Source: Salinisphaera sp. (GTDB lineage Bacteria > Pseudomonadota > Gammaproteobacteria > Nevskiales > Salinisphaeraceae). Taken from it: 36,041 nucleotides of DNA. The position numbers and the translations under genes are program-made. The notes beneath the pieces are model-generated. The model saw only the letters and a program-made list of their open reading frames with translations, searched no databases and was not told where the DNA came from. This document shows, piece after piece, positions 18,101 to 25,917 of this stretch. Location of the stretch: positions 1-36,041 of the forward strand of contig JAQIBT010000010.1 of the NCBI GenBank assembly GCA_027858915.1, in the 5' to 3' direction. How positions within the stretch are numbered: position 1 is the first letter of the stretch; each line of letters starts with the position of its first letter.

Positions 18101-18326
18101 TATTGGGTGTGCCGTTGATCGCCTGTTCCAGCGGTGCGGCAACGGTACTGGCAATCGTCTCGGCGCTGGCACCCGGATAGCTCGCCTGAACCGAGACCTG
18201 CGGCGGCACCACCGAGGGATACTGCGAAATCGGCAGCACTCGGAGGCTGATCACACCGGCAAGCGCGATGATGATCGATATGACGGTGGCAAATACCGGT
18301 CTGTCGATGAAGAAACGGGAAATCAT
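15102..18326 (-). CDS. RND multidrug efflux pump, HAE1/AcrB family
   Basis: 1074 residues, the normal size for an AcrB homologue. The N-terminus MISRFFIDRPVFATVISI is typical, the transmembrane-4 proton-relay pair is present in GMVVDDAIVVIEN, and the partner lysine in GLAAKNAILIVEFA. Two large periplasmic loops occupy the expected places (about residues 40-335 and 560-870). It exports drugs, dyes, detergents or solvents from the periplasm and inner-membrane leaflet using the proton gradient, with the adaptor and channel encoded on either side. The start is 3 bases from the adaptor stop, with AGGCGAG just upstream. Substrate range cannot be predicted. Confidence 0.96.
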   Translation of the reverse strand: MISRFFIDRPVFATVISIIIALAGVISLRVLPISQYPSVVPPQVSVQASYPGASAETIASTVAAPLEQAINGTPNMIYLSSTSSDAGQATITATFAIGSDPDQDTINVNNRVQTAISQLPATVTATGLKVRKKSSSILQVILLYSPHQTYSPTYIANYGLVNVISALKRVNGVGQARLFSQQNYSMRIWLNPAKMARYNLTTTDIKNAISDQNSQFAAGKFGARPYGGADIAFTFKAAAQGRFTTAKQFENIILRAKSGGRILRLKDVARVQLGAASYATSPHFNNKPAVPIAIYLEPGANALATAKRIRQRMTQLGAEMPNDLTYKIPFNTTKFVKASIDEVLFTLVISLLLVMAVIFIFLQNIRATLIPMAAVPVSLLGTIGGIYVLGFSINLLTLFGLILAIGMVVDDAIVVIENCERHMSDEGLSARNAAIQAMKEVTGPVIAVVLSLDAVFLPVGFLGGLAGRMYTQFAITIAIAITISGFVALTLTPALCATFLKPRQSKPWLPLRWFNRGFTALTHAYLWGVNFLLRHAVIGVLLFFGVVGATWIVAHQVPPGLVPQEDQGYIFSVYTLPPASSLQRTIKVGDDLSTHVLKNMPGVANVVDVPGFDLLAGSTRTFAGVQFLTLKDWGNRPETSFQDVKTLFGIGAGITAAQVLAFNPPPIQGLSTTGGFSGYLQNVSGGSYKDIKKEADKLVAAAKKNPALTGVATTLTTDVPRFDVKLDRAKAKALGVPISNVFDTLQATFGQLFVNYFNKLGRNFQVNIQSDAKYRMKPGDLAGVYVQSTTTQKMIPISSLVSFHRTTAADIVERYNVFPAAKIRGNPASGYSSGQADAAMKQVAQKVLGQNYRFEFTGTAYQAQKAGSSSLLALGFGVVMVFLILAAQYEQWTLPLAVLTAVPFAALGAFIAVWLRGINNDIYFTVGMLVLIGLAAKNAILIVEFAVIERKNGRTPADAARQAARLRFRPIVMTSLTFILASTPLITASGASSNSRIALGTCVIGGMFSATVFAILFVPLAYDLLQRGSERFSRRSQSSRSDAPATADYDHRLTDDSGAYKLTDQRHDGDDNNA

Positions 18327-18329
18327 GAG

Positions 18330-19631
18330 CTAGCTCGCCTGGCGCGTTTCAACGGCGCGCTCGGCCAGTCCCTGAGCGCCCACCATATCGAGATCATCTG
18401 GCTTTTGCCGTGCCCCGAGACGGGCCGTTTTCACACCCGTCTGGCCAATCGACGCTTGCGGCGTACCATTTTCGCTCTTTGTTTCTTTGACGATCTTGAC
18501 GGCGACTCCCTGCTTGACCTTGCCAAGCCCGGACACGACCACCTGATCACCGGCAGAAAGACCTTTGCTGATCACGTGTCCACCAGCAACTTCCGGACCA
18601 AGGGTGACCGACTGCTTGTTGGCCTTGCCGCTCTTCACGACGTAGACATAGGAATTCGCCTGCCCCGTGAACACGGCCTTGTTCGGCACCACAATAGCGT
18701 TGGACAAGGTTTGGATCCGCACCCGAACGCGCACGTAAAGACCCGGCATCAATTGGTTATCGGGATTTTTCACAATCGCTCGCATGTTCACGGTGCCGGT
18801 TTCCTGGTTGATCGTGCTCTGCGTGAAATCCACCTGGCCCTTGTGCGAATAGTCCTTGCCGCTATCCAGAATGATGGTCGCCTCGCGCTGGGTAGCGCCG
18901 CTGCTCTTCTTGCCCATCGCGCGCAGCGCCTTCTGGCGCGCGAAGGCGTCGTTTTCAGGCAATGCAAACAACACATACACGGGATTAGTCTGAGTGATCG
19001 TTGTCAACTGGGTCTGATTGGCCGTCACCAGCGAACCCAGATCCACATCACGCAGGCTGGTCACGCCGCTGATCGGCGCGCTGACACTCGTGTAGTTCAA
19101 ATTGATCTGCGCCGACTGCAGATTGGCACGCGCCTGCATCACCGCCGCTCGATCCGACTGGTATGTCGCCAAATCCTGGTCCCGCGTCGCCTGGCTCACC
19201 GCATGCTCCTTGTAAAGCTTGCGGGTGCGGCGCAATACCCGGCCGGCGTTGGCATAAGCTGCCTTGGCGCTGGCAAGTGCTGCCTTGTTTTGATTCACAG
19301 CCGCCTGATAAGGCTTGGGATCAATCGTGAACAACGGGTCGCCCTGGTGCACGAACGCCCCTTCGTTGTAGTGCTTGGCCTGGAGAACGCCGGTGACCTG
19401 GCCGATCACCTTGGCGGTCTGCTTGCCCTGAACAGTGCCCGGAAATTCGTCATATACAGTCACCGCGTGGGGCTGGGCAGTCATCGCGTGGATCTTCATG
19501 GGCGGCTGCTTTTGCTGTGCCTGACCCGAGCCACTGCTGCCACAGGCCGCCAGCGTCGCCGTCATCGTCAGTACCAGCAGGGCACGCCAGGTAGATGCGC
19601 GCCCAGACACGCCAAACAAATTCATAGCCAT
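18330..19631 (-). CDS. RND efflux periplasmic adaptor, AcrA/MexA family lipoprotein
   Basis: 433 residues from the ATG at 19631, preceded by GGGA at 9 bases. The signal peptide ends in TLAAC, so this is an inner-membrane-anchored lipoprotein. Core features: EGAFVHQGDPLFTID lipoyl half-motif, a long alpha-hairpin (AALASAKAAYANAGRVLRR to AVMQARANLQSAQ), the second lipoyl half SAPISGVTSLRDVDLGS, and a beta-barrel and membrane-proximal domain. A longer frame with an ATG at 19679 exists, but that codon lies inside the AcrR-type operator and has no ribosome-binding site, so it is rejected. First gene of the efflux operon, divergent from its likely repressor. Confidence 0.94.
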   Translation of the reverse strand: MAMNLFGVSGRASTWRALLVLTMTATLAACGSSGSGQAQQKQPPMKIHAMTAQPHAVTVYDEFPGTVQGKQTAKVIGQVTGVLQAKHYNEGAFVHQGDPLFTIDPKPYQAAVNQNKAALASAKAAYANAGRVLRRTRKLYKEHAVSQATRDQDLATYQSDRAAVMQARANLQSAQINLNYTSVSAPISGVTSLRDVDLGSLVTANQTQLTTITQTNPVYVLFALPENDAFARQKALRAMGKKSSGATQREATIILDSGKDYSHKGQVDFTQSTINQETGTVNMRAIVKNPDNQLMPGLYVRVRVRIQTLSNAIVVPNKAVFTGQANSYVYVVKSGKANKQSVTLGPEVAGGHVISKGLSAGDQVVVSGLGKVKQGVAVKIVKETKSENGTPQASIGQTGVKTARLGARQKPDDLDMVGAQGLAERAVETRQAS

Positions 19632-19674
19632 GCTGCGAAGTCCCAGTGCAGAGGTTCCCTTATTCAGCCAATCA

Positions 19675-19698
19675 TACATACAATCGCGTATGTATGTA
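19675..19698 (+). promoter_or_regulatory. AcrR-type operator between the efflux operon and its repressor
   Basis: A 24-bp palindrome with half-sites TACATACA (19675-19682) and TGTATGTA (19691-19698); 20 of 24 positions are symmetric. The half-sites are identical to those I recall for the AcrR site of the E. coli acrR-acrAB region. It sits 44 bases upstream of the adaptor start and 46 before the repressor start, so one bound repressor could control both directions. Confidence 0.85.
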
Positions 19699-19743
19699 AG
19701 ATGACCGCCAGTGGCAGATGCAGTTTCGCCCGGCGGAGGACAC

Positions 19744-20460
19744 ATGGTACGTAAAACAAAGACCGAATCAGCGCAGACGCGCGAAGCCATACTGGATGCC
19801 GCAGAAGTCGAAATGATGGCACGGGGTGTCACGCACACGTCGCTGGATCGGATTGCACGGCGTGCCAACGTCACGCGCGGCGCAATCTACTGGCATTTTG
19901 CCGACAAGCCCGCCCTGCTCGAGGCCATGATACAGCGCACGAAACTCCCCTTGCGTGATCTGCGCAGCTGCCTGATCGAGCACATGCCCGGCGCCGACTC
20001 CGATCCATTGAATCTGCTGCGCGAGATGATGCTGCACGGCGTAGATCGTCTGGCCAACGATGAACAGCACCGCCGCGTCTGTCATATCGTGCTGCATCGC
20101 TGCGAGATGACGGATCAGGGCCACGCCACCGGCCGGCTTCTTGACGCCATGTTCAACGAAACCCGTGACGTGTTGTATTCACTCTGCCGCGATATCGCGG
20201 CCCGCGGCCAGCTGCGCGAGGGTCTGACCGTCATCAACGCCGTGGATATGCTGATTTCCTATATGGCAGGCATGTATCAGTGCAGCCTGCGTCATCCCGA
20301 AGCGTATCTCATCAGCGATCATCCCGAGCGCAAGATCGACGCTCTCTTCTACGGCCTGTTTGACCGCGAACCAGCTGCTGGCAGCGCTGCATCCCATGGC
20401 AGGAATGCGCCTGCCGCGATTGACGATCCGTCGGCCGATCCGTCATCGCCGATCAGATAG
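19744..20460 (+). CDS. TetR-family efflux repressor, AcrR-like
   Basis: 238 residues from the ATG at 19744, which has an excellent GGAGGA three bases upstream; an in-frame ATG at 19711 adds 11 unrelated residues. The N-terminus VRKTKTESAQTREAILDAAE, the helix-turn-helix (about 30-55, SLDRIARRANVTRGAIYWHF) and the following DKPALLEAM helix are those of AcrR/TtgR/MexR-type TetR repressors. The C-terminal ligand-binding domain is about 85-205, then a disordered Pro/Ser/Ala tail. It is divergent from the efflux operon with the operator between, so it probably represses both until a pump substrate binds. The last 112 bases overlap sanA on the other strand. Confidence 0.93.
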   Translation: MVRKTKTESAQTREAILDAAEVEMMARGVTHTSLDRIARRANVTRGAIYWHFADKPALLEAMIQRTKLPLRDLRSCLIEHMPGADSDPLNLLREMMLHGVDRLANDEQHRRVCHIVLHRCEMTDQGHATGRLLDAMFNETRDVLYSLCRDIAARGQLREGLTVINAVDMLISYMAGMYQCSLRHPEAYLISDHPERKIDALFYGLFDREPAAGSAASHGRNAPAAIDDPSADPSSPIR

Positions 20461-21113
20461 TCGTTCGACTCGGACGGTTCGAGGTCAATCGGACGCCTGG
20501 GGCCAAGAAAACGTGGCCGGGTATGCAGCACATACAGATCCAGCACTGCCTTGACGCGAGCCAGATACTCTCGCAACTCGGTACGCAACGGCTGCCGGCG
20601 GTCCTCGCCCGGCCAGATATAAGCCACCGCGTCTATGCCCTTGTGGCGCGCCAGAAACAGCGCACGGTAGTCGTGATAGCGCTGAGAGATGATGACGAAC
20701 GATGGCAGCTCAAATATTCGGCGTGCGCGCACGATCGAATCCAACGTTCGAAAGCCGGCATAGTCGAGCGTGATGGCACTGCCGGGAACGCCCTTGCGAC
20801 GCAGCGCCTGATACATCTTGCGTGGTTCGTTGTAGAAACGATCGGGATTGGCGCCCGAGACCAGCAGATGCCGAACCTTGCCATCGTGATACAGCTGGGC
20901 CGCTGCCTTGATCCGATTCGCAAACAGCTCGTTTGGATTGCCAGTATGCGTATAAGGGCTGGTTCCCAACACAAGGCCGACATCGTGAACCGTGACTTGG
21001 CTGGCATCGTCGTATATCGCGCCGCGGGTCGAGGTGATGATCCAGGCGTTGGCCAGCAGCGCTGCCGTCAGCAGCAGGCCGATGCCGGTCAGCGACCAGC
21101 GCATACAAGACAT
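20349..21113 (-). CDS. sanA: SanA-like inner-membrane protein (DUF218/YdcF fold)
   Basis: 254 residues from the ATG at 21113, favoured because GAGG lies 6 bases upstream; in-frame ATGs at 21203 and 21173 would extend it by 30 or 20 residues. One N-terminal membrane segment (WSLTGIGLLLTAALLANAWII) is followed by the DUF218 domain with VGLVLGTSPYT, LLVSGANPDRFYNEP, LDYAGFRTLDSIVRA and ISQRYHDYRALFLARHKGIDAVAY, very close to E. coli SanA, a protein that affects envelope permeability (vancomycin exclusion at high temperature). The tail after about residue 205 is Ser/Gly/Ala-rich and encoded partly by the antisense of the AcrR-like gene: the two genes overlap tail to tail by 112 bases. Confidence 0.88.
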   Translation of the reverse strand: MSCMRWSLTGIGLLLTAALLANAWIITSTRGAIYDDASQVTVHDVGLVLGTSPYTHTGNPNELFANRIKAAAQLYHDGKVRHLLVSGANPDRFYNEPRKMYQALRRKGVPGSAITLDYAGFRTLDSIVRARRIFELPSFVIISQRYHDYRALFLARHKGIDAVAYIWPGEDRRQPLRTELREYLARVKAVLDLYVLHTRPRFLGPRRPIDLEPSESNDYLIGDDGSADGSSIAAGAFLPWDAALPAAGSRSNRP

Positions 21114-21280
21114 CAGGCGCCTCAGCTTGCGTGCTGAGCGTGTCCCGTTGTCGGCGCTCTCGAAGGTTATCATCAGTCGCCGCGCACGCTCGGGTGCATG
21201 CAACCACGATCACACCGTATGGCCAACTCACACACCGCCCGCCGGCCCCGCGGGCCGGCAATCGTCGCCGGGCGCGATGC

Positions 21281-21332
21281 CAGGACCTGTTGCCGTTTCA
21301 TGCGACGCCGTATAAAACGGCAACAGGCCCTG
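21281..21332 (+). repeat. Compact palindromic repeat unit (two inward copies of the dispersed-repeat end)
   Basis: Arms 21281-21301 and 21312-21332 are inverted copies matching at 19 of 21 positions (CAGGRCCTGTTGCCGTTTYAT), separated by 10 bases. Each arm matches the terminal sequence of the repeats at 120 and 35844. The single strand can fold into a long hairpin, REP/BIME-like or the remnant of a minimal transposable unit. It lies between sanA and the VWA gene. Confidence 0.8.
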
Positions 21333-21421
21333 CGCTGAAGAGCCGATGGCGCACGGATTCTCCTGTTCTGAATAGGCGCAGCTGAGGACAACTTTTGGCC
21401 AACCGCCATGGCTTGTCAACG

Positions 21422-21465
21422 CGTGCCGCAACGCGGGGCCGCATGAAACGCCAGCAAGGCCCTAA
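21422..21465 (-). repeat. Dispersed intergenic repeat end at the VWA gene stop codon
   Basis: Read leftward from 21465: TTAGGGCCTTGCTGGCGTTTC then ATGCGGCCCCGCG, a diverged copy of the end found at 120 and 35844. The stop codon TAG of the VWA gene (21464-21462) is inside the TTAG boundary, so the repeat starts exactly at the end of the gene. Confidence 0.6.
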
Positions 21466-22640
21466 GCCGCCAGCGCGGCAATCGCGGCTGACAGCCCCTC
21501 GAGAGTCATTTCGTACATCCGATCGTTCATGAGCTCGCGCGTCATCTGGATCGACGGCGTGTATTGCCATCTCTGGCGCGGCTCGGGATTGATCCAGACC
21601 GACTGGGGGAACCCGTCGAGCAGTCGCTTGAGCCAGGTCGCGCCGGATTCGGCGTTCCAGTGTTCCACCGACCCGCCCGGGTAGGCAATCTCGTACGGGC
21701 TCATGGTGGCATCGCCGACGAAAATCGCCTTGTAGTCCCTGGAAAACGTTCGACAGACGTCCCAGGTGTCAAAGGTCTCGCTGCGTCGCCGGCTGTTGTC
21801 ACGCCACAGGCTTTCGTAGGGAAAATTATGGAAATAGAAATAAGACAGATGACGGAATTCGGCACGCGCCGCCGAGAACAACATTTCGCAGGTGGCGACG
21901 TGGTCGTCCATCGAGCCTCCGACATCAAAGAAGATCAGCAGCTTGACCGCGTTTCGTCGCTCCGGCCGCATTTTCAGGTCGAGCCGACCGGCGTTGTGCG
22001 CCGTCGAGCGGATGGTATCGGGCAGGTCCAGCTCCTCGGCCATGCCCTCGCGGGCAAAACGCCGAAGTTTGCGCAAGGCCATCTTGATGTTGCGGGTCCC
22101 GATTTCCCGGTCGCTGTCCAGGTCAGAAAATTCGCGCCGATCCCAGACCTTCACCGCTCGTCGGTGATGGGAGCGATCCTGGCCAATACGAATCCCTTCG
22201 GGATTGAAACCGAAGGCGCCAAACGGTGACCGCCCGGCGGTGCCGATCCATTTGCTGCCGCCCTGGTGGCGTTCGTCCTGCTCTTCGAGACGTTTTTTCA
22301 GCGTCTCCATGAGCTTGTCCCAGCCCCCCATGGCTTCAACCTGGGCCTTCTGCTCGTCACTCAGCCGCAGCTGGTCGAGTTTTTTCAGCCATTCACTGGG
22401 CAGGTCGGTGGTCAGATCTTCGGTTGCGGCCTGAATACCGTCGAAATAATGGCCAAATACCTGGTCGAACCGATCGTATAGTGCTTCGTCCTTGATCAGC
22501 GTCGCACGCGACAGATAATAAAAATTGCTCATGCTCATGCCGCCGACGTGGGCCGACAACGCTTCCAGGAGCGTCAGGTATTCGGTGAGCGACGGCTTGA
22601 GCCCGGCCGCGCGCAGCTCATAGAAGAATTCAACGAGCAT
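21462..22640 (-). CDS. VWA-domain protein, CoxE-like
   Basis: 392 residues. The N-terminal half is helical and charged (ALYDRFDQVFGHYFDGIQ, WLKKLDQLRLSDEQKAQ). A von Willebrand A domain begins near residue 228 with the metal-site motif DVGGSMDD, the D-x-G-x-S variant typical of CoxE-like proteins. No signal peptide, so cytoplasmic. It follows a MoxR-type AAA ATPase gene by 21 bases; MoxR plus VWA pairs act as chaperone-like modules that insert cofactors or remodel protein complexes. The client is unknown and no oxidoreductase or respiratory genes lie nearby. The start ATG at 22640 gives the usual N-terminus MLVEFFYELR. Confidence 0.9.
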   Translation of the reverse strand: MLVEFFYELRAAGLKPSLTEYLTLLEALSAHVGGMSMSNFYYLSRATLIKDEALYDRFDQVFGHYFDGIQAATEDLTTDLPSEWLKKLDQLRLSDEQKAQVEAMGGWDKLMETLKKRLEEQDERHQGGSKWIGTAGRSPFGAFGFNPEGIRIGQDRSHHRRAVKVWDRREFSDLDSDREIGTRNIKMALRKLRRFAREGMAEELDLPDTIRSTAHNAGRLDLKMRPERRNAVKLLIFFDVGGSMDDHVATCEMLFSAARAEFRHLSYFYFHNFPYESLWRDNSRRRSETFDTWDVCRTFSRDYKAIFVGDATMSPYEIAYPGGSVEHWNAESGATWLKRLLDGFPQSVWINPEPRQRWQYTPSIQMTRELMNDRMYEMTLEGLSAAIAALAA

Positions 22641-22661
22641 GGCGCAGGCGTCGCCCGTCGA

Positions 22662-23513
22662 TCAGCGGGAGTCGCGCCGGCTCATGAAAGCCAGACGCTC
22701 GAACAGATGCACGTCTTGCTCGTTCTTGAGCAGCGCGCCGTGCATGGGCGGCAGCGCATCTTTCGCGCCACGGCTGTGCAACGCTTCGGGCGGGATATCC
22801 TCGGCCAGCAGCAATTTCAGCCAGTCGAGCAGCTCCGAGGTCGAGGGCTTCTTGCGAATGCCCGGCACGGCGCGTATGTCGAAGAACAGATCAAGCGCAT
22901 CAGCCAGCAACCGCTTCTTGATGTCGGGAAAGTGCACGTCGACGATCTCGCGCATCGTATCCCTGTCCGGAAACGAGATGAAATGGAAGAAACAGCGGCG
23001 CAGAAAAGCGTCCGGCAGTTCCTTTTCATTGTTCGAGGTGATGATGATGATCGGTCGGTGCCGGGCTTCGATCGTCTGCCGTGTTTCATAGACATCGAAG
23101 GCCATACGATCGATCTCGCGTAGCAGATCGTTGGGGAACTCGATGTCTGCCTTGTCGATCTCGTCGATCAACAATACCGGCTGCTCATCCGCCGCGAAGC
23201 ATTCCCAGAGTGGTCCCGGCACAATGTAGTGGCCGATATCCTGTACCTTCGGGTCCCCCAGCTGGGAGTCGCGAAGCCGCGAAACAGCATCGTATTCGTA
23301 AAGCCCTTGCTGTGCCTTGGTGGTGGATTTTATATGCCACTGGTACAGCGGCTTGTCCAGCGCAGACGCGACCTCCTCTGCCAGCATGGTCTTGCCGGTA
23401 CCGGGCTCACCCTTGATCAACAAGGGACGCGCCAGCGTTGCGGCGGCGTTGACCGCAAGTTTGAGGTCGTCCGTCGCCACATAACGTTCGGTACCGGAAA
23501 ATTGCTTGCTCAT
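22662..23513 (-). CDS. MoxR-family AAA+ ATPase
   Basis: 283 residues. Walker A GEPGTGKT is near residues 36-43, Walker B VLLIDEIDKAD near 112-122, sensor 1 in IIITSNNEKELPDAFLRRC near 155-173, which also holds the arginine finger region. The family start YVATDDLKLAVNAAATLARPLLIKG is clear. Cytoplasmic. Paired with the VWA gene downstream, it should form a two-part AAA+/VWA remodelling system as described for MoxR, CoxD/CoxE and RavA/ViaA. It lies 33 bases downstream of pgk on the same strand with no terminator seen between, so it may be read through from the glycolytic gene. Confidence 0.92.
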   Translation of the reverse strand: MSKQFSGTERYVATDDLKLAVNAAATLARPLLIKGEPGTGKTMLAEEVASALDKPLYQWHIKSTTKAQQGLYEYDAVSRLRDSQLGDPKVQDIGHYIVPGPLWECFAADEQPVLLIDEIDKADIEFPNDLLREIDRMAFDVYETRQTIEARHRPIIIITSNNEKELPDAFLRRCFFHFISFPDRDTMREIVDVHFPDIKKRLLADALDLFFDIRAVPGIRKKPSTSELLDWLKLLLAEDIPPEALHSRGAKDALPPMHGALLKNEQDVHLFERLAFMSRRDSR

Positions 23514-23546
23514 CGAGCCCCCGCTGTAGTCGGCTGGACCGCGCGA

Positions 23547-24725
23547 TTACTTCGCGCGATCCTCCAGGACCGCAATCGCCGGCAGCGTCTTGCCTTCGAG
23601 GAACTCCAGGAACGCCCCGCCGCCGGTGGAGATATAAGACACTTGATCGCCGATCTCGTACTTCTCGATCGCAGCCAGCGTATCGCCGCCGCCGGCAATC
23701 GAGAACGCCGAACTTTCGGCGATGGCTTTTGCCAGGGCCTCGGTCCCGCCGCCGAACTGATCGATCTCGAACACGCCGACCGGACCGTTCCAGACGATCG
23801 TGCCAGCAGATTTCAGCACATCGGCCACGGCCTCGCGGGCCTTGCTGCCGATATCGAGGATCATCTCCTGACTTTCCACTTCGCTGACCGGGCGTTCACT
23901 CGCCTGGGCATCGGCTGAGACGTCAGTGGCCACGATAACGTCCTCGGGCAGCGGGATGTCTCCGCCGCGCGAACGGATATCCTCATGAATCGAGCGGGCC
24001 GAATCCACCAGGTCCTTTTCATACAGCGAGGCGCCCACGTCGTGCCCGGCGGCGGCCAGGAATGTATTAGCGATACCGCCGCCGACGATCAGCTGATCGG
24101 CCAGGGTCGACAAGGATTTCAACAGTTCCAGCTTGGACGAGACCTTGGAGCCACCGACGATCACCACCAGCGGGCGTTTCGGATCGTTCATCGCTGCCTG
24201 CAGGGCTTCCACCTCGCGGGTCAGCAACGGGCCGGCACAGGCGATCGGGGCAAATCGTGCCACGCCCTCAGTCGAGGCCTGGGCCCGGTGCGCGGTACCA
24301 AAGGCATCCATGACAAACACGTCGCACAAGGCCGCCATCTTCTTTGCCAGGTCCTCGTCGTTGGCTTTCTCGCCGACGTTGAAGCGGACGTTTTCGCAGA
24401 CGACCAGTTCGCCCCCGCCTACTTCCACGTTGCCGTCCAGCCAGTCGCTGACCAGCGGCACGTCGCGGCCGATTTCTTTCGACAGCCACCTGGCGACCGG
24501 CGCCAGGCTGTCTTTCTCCGACGGCTCGCCCTCGGTCGGCCGGCCGAGATGCGCCATCACCATCACCCGGGCACCGGCTTCCATGGCTTTTTTCATGGTG
24601 GGTAGCGACGCACGCAGCCTGGCTGCAGAGCCTACCTCGCCGTCTTTTACCGGCACGTTCAGATCCTCGCGGATCAGTACGCGCTTGCCGGCCAGATCGA
24701 CATCGTCCATCGAAAGCATTTTCAT
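23547..24725 (-). CDS. pgk: Phosphoglycerate kinase
   Basis: 392 residues from the ATG at 24725 (AAGGA upstream); a longer in-frame ATG at 24761 adds 12 residues with no family match. Diagnostic segments: [11 protein letters not shown] near the start, [11 protein letters not shown] (hinge-side substrate loop), [23 protein letters not shown] and the nucleotide-binding GGGDTLAAI near the C-terminus. It interconverts 1,3-bisphosphoglycerate and 3-phosphoglycerate with ATP formation in the cytoplasm. It follows gap on the same strand, but a strong hairpin lies between, so it probably has its own promoter or depends on partial read-through. Confidence 0.97.
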   Translation of the reverse strand: MKMLSMDDVDLAGKRVLIREDLNVPVKDGEVGSAARLRASLPTMKKAMEAGARVMVMAHLGRPTEGEPSEKDSLAPVARWLSKEIGRDVPLVSDWLDGNVEVGGGELVVCENVRFNVGEKANDEDLAKKMAALCDVFVMDAFGTAHRAQASTEGVARFAPIACAGPLLTREVEALQAAMNDPKRPLVVIVGGSKVSSKLELLKSLSTLADQLIVGGGIANTFLAAAGHDVGASLYEKDLVDSARSIHEDIRSRGGDIPLPEDVIVATDVSADAQASERPVSEVESQEMILDIGSKAREAVADVLKSAGTIVWNGPVGVFEIDQFGGGTEALAKAIAESSAFSIAGGGDTLAAIEKYEIGDQVSYISTGGGAFLEFLEGKTLPAIAVLEDRAK

Positions 24726-24807
24726 AATCCATCCTTCAGGCAGAGATCGCGCATGCAGCATGTCATCTGCGCGTCTGCCATACCGAGTTAGTATTTCAAG
24801 ACCTGCA

Positions 24808-24838
24808 AAGACAAAGACCGGACAGTGTCCGGTCTTTG
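24808..24838 (-). terminator. Intrinsic terminator between gap and pgk
   Basis: A perfect 12-bp inverted repeat, CAAAGACCGGAC-N3-TCCGGTCTTTG region (24812-24838), lies 26 bases beyond the gap stop. On the minus strand it continues TCTTTG, a weak T-rich tail, which suggests partial termination with some read-through into pgk. Confidence 0.65.
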
Positions 24839-24864
24839 CGCAGGCTCGACTTAGAAGGCGTCAA

Positions 24865-25872
24865 TCAGCCGACGTTGGCCATTGCCAGAGCCGTATCGAG
24901 CATACGGTTGGAAAAGCCCCACTCGTTGTCGTACCAGGAGCAGACCTTGATCATCCGCTTGCCGGCGACCTTGGTCAGTTTGGAATCCACCGTGGACGAT
25001 ACCGGATCGTGGTTGTAGTCCTGCGAGACCAGTTCTTCCTCGGTGTAGGCCAGCACGCCCTTCAACTCACCGTCGGCGGCAGACTTGAGCACCTTGTTGA
25101 CTTCCTCGACGGTCACATCTTTCGAGACCATGGCTGACAAGTCGACAAACGACACGTTGATGGTCGGTACGCGCACCGCAAAACCGTCCAGCTTGCCGTT
25201 GAGGTCGGGCAGTACCAGACCCACCGCCGCGGCGGCGCCGGTCTTGGTGGGAATCATGTTCTGGGTGGCGCTGCGGGCCCGACGGACATCCTTGTGATAG
25301 ACGTCGGACAACACCTGGTCATTGGTATACGAGTGGATGGTATTCATCAGCCCGTATTCGATACCGAATGCGTCGTGCAGCGGCTTGATCAACGGCGCCA
25401 GGCAGTTGGTGGTGCAGGACGCGTTTGAGACGATCTTGTCTTCCGGCGTCAGCGTCTGGTGATTGACGCCGTAGACGACAGTCTTGATATCGCCGGCCGG
25501 GGCCGAGATCAAAACTTTCTTGGCGCCACCCTTCAGATGGGCGCTTGCCTTTTCTTCGCTGGCAAACAGACCGGTGCATTCCAATACCACATCAACCCCG
25601 AGATCTCCCCAGGGCAGGTCTGCGGGATTGCGCTCGGAGAGCACCTTGATCTTGTCGCCGTTGACGACCAGGTCGTCGCCATCGACCGATACCTTGCCCG
25701 GGAACCGGCCGTGGGCGGTGTCGTACTGGGTCAGATGCGCATTCATCTTGGCATCGCCCAGGTCGTTGATGGCCACGATCTGAAGTTCGTCGGTGCGACC
25801 GCTTTCATAAAGCGCGCGCAGCACGTTGCGGCCAATACGACCATATCCGTTGATACCGACTTTTACTGCCAT
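24865..25872 (-). CDS. gap: Glyceraldehyde-3-phosphate dehydrogenase, type I
   Basis: 335 residues. The Rossmann start [21 protein letters not shown] binds NAD(P), the catalytic cysteine is in [13 protein letters not shown] (near 153-157) and the catalytic histidine in [12 protein letters not shown]-terminal [15 protein letters not shown] is the family signature. It oxidises glyceraldehyde 3-phosphate to 1,3-bisphosphoglycerate in the cytoplasm. Start supported by AGAGG just upstream. It begins 45 bases after the transketolase stop with no terminator between, so the two are co-transcribed, the tkt-gap-pgk order seen in many proteobacteria. Confidence 0.98.
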   Translation of the reverse strand: MAVKVGINGYGRIGRNVLRALYESGRTDELQIVAINDLGDAKMNAHLTQYDTAHGRFPGKVSVDGDDLVVNGDKIKVLSERNPADLPWGDLGVDVVLECTGLFASEEKASAHLKGGAKKVLISAPAGDIKTVVYGVNHQTLTPEDKIVSNASCTTNCLAPLIKPLHDAFGIEYGLMNTIHSYTNDQVLSDVYHKDVRRARSATQNMIPTKTGAAAAVGLVLPDLNGKLDGFAVRVPTINVSFVDLSAMVSKDVTVEEVNKVLKSAADGELKGVLAYTEEELVSQDYNHDPVSSTVDSKLTKVAGKRMIKVCSWYDNEWGFSNRMLDTALAMANVG

Positions 25873-25917
25873 GATTACCTCTGCTTTGGTTGACTCGATG
25901 TGCGGCGATGCGCTGTC

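Noticed and set aside
18405-19754. 449-codon open frame on the plus strand opposite the efflux adaptor
   Set aside because: Antisense shadow of the adaptor gene with a His/Arg-rich, unrecognisable product.
19632-19874. N-terminal extension of the efflux adaptor up to 19874 or 19679
   Set aside because: It would run through the operator and into the divergent repressor, has no ribosome-binding site, and puts residues before the signal peptide.
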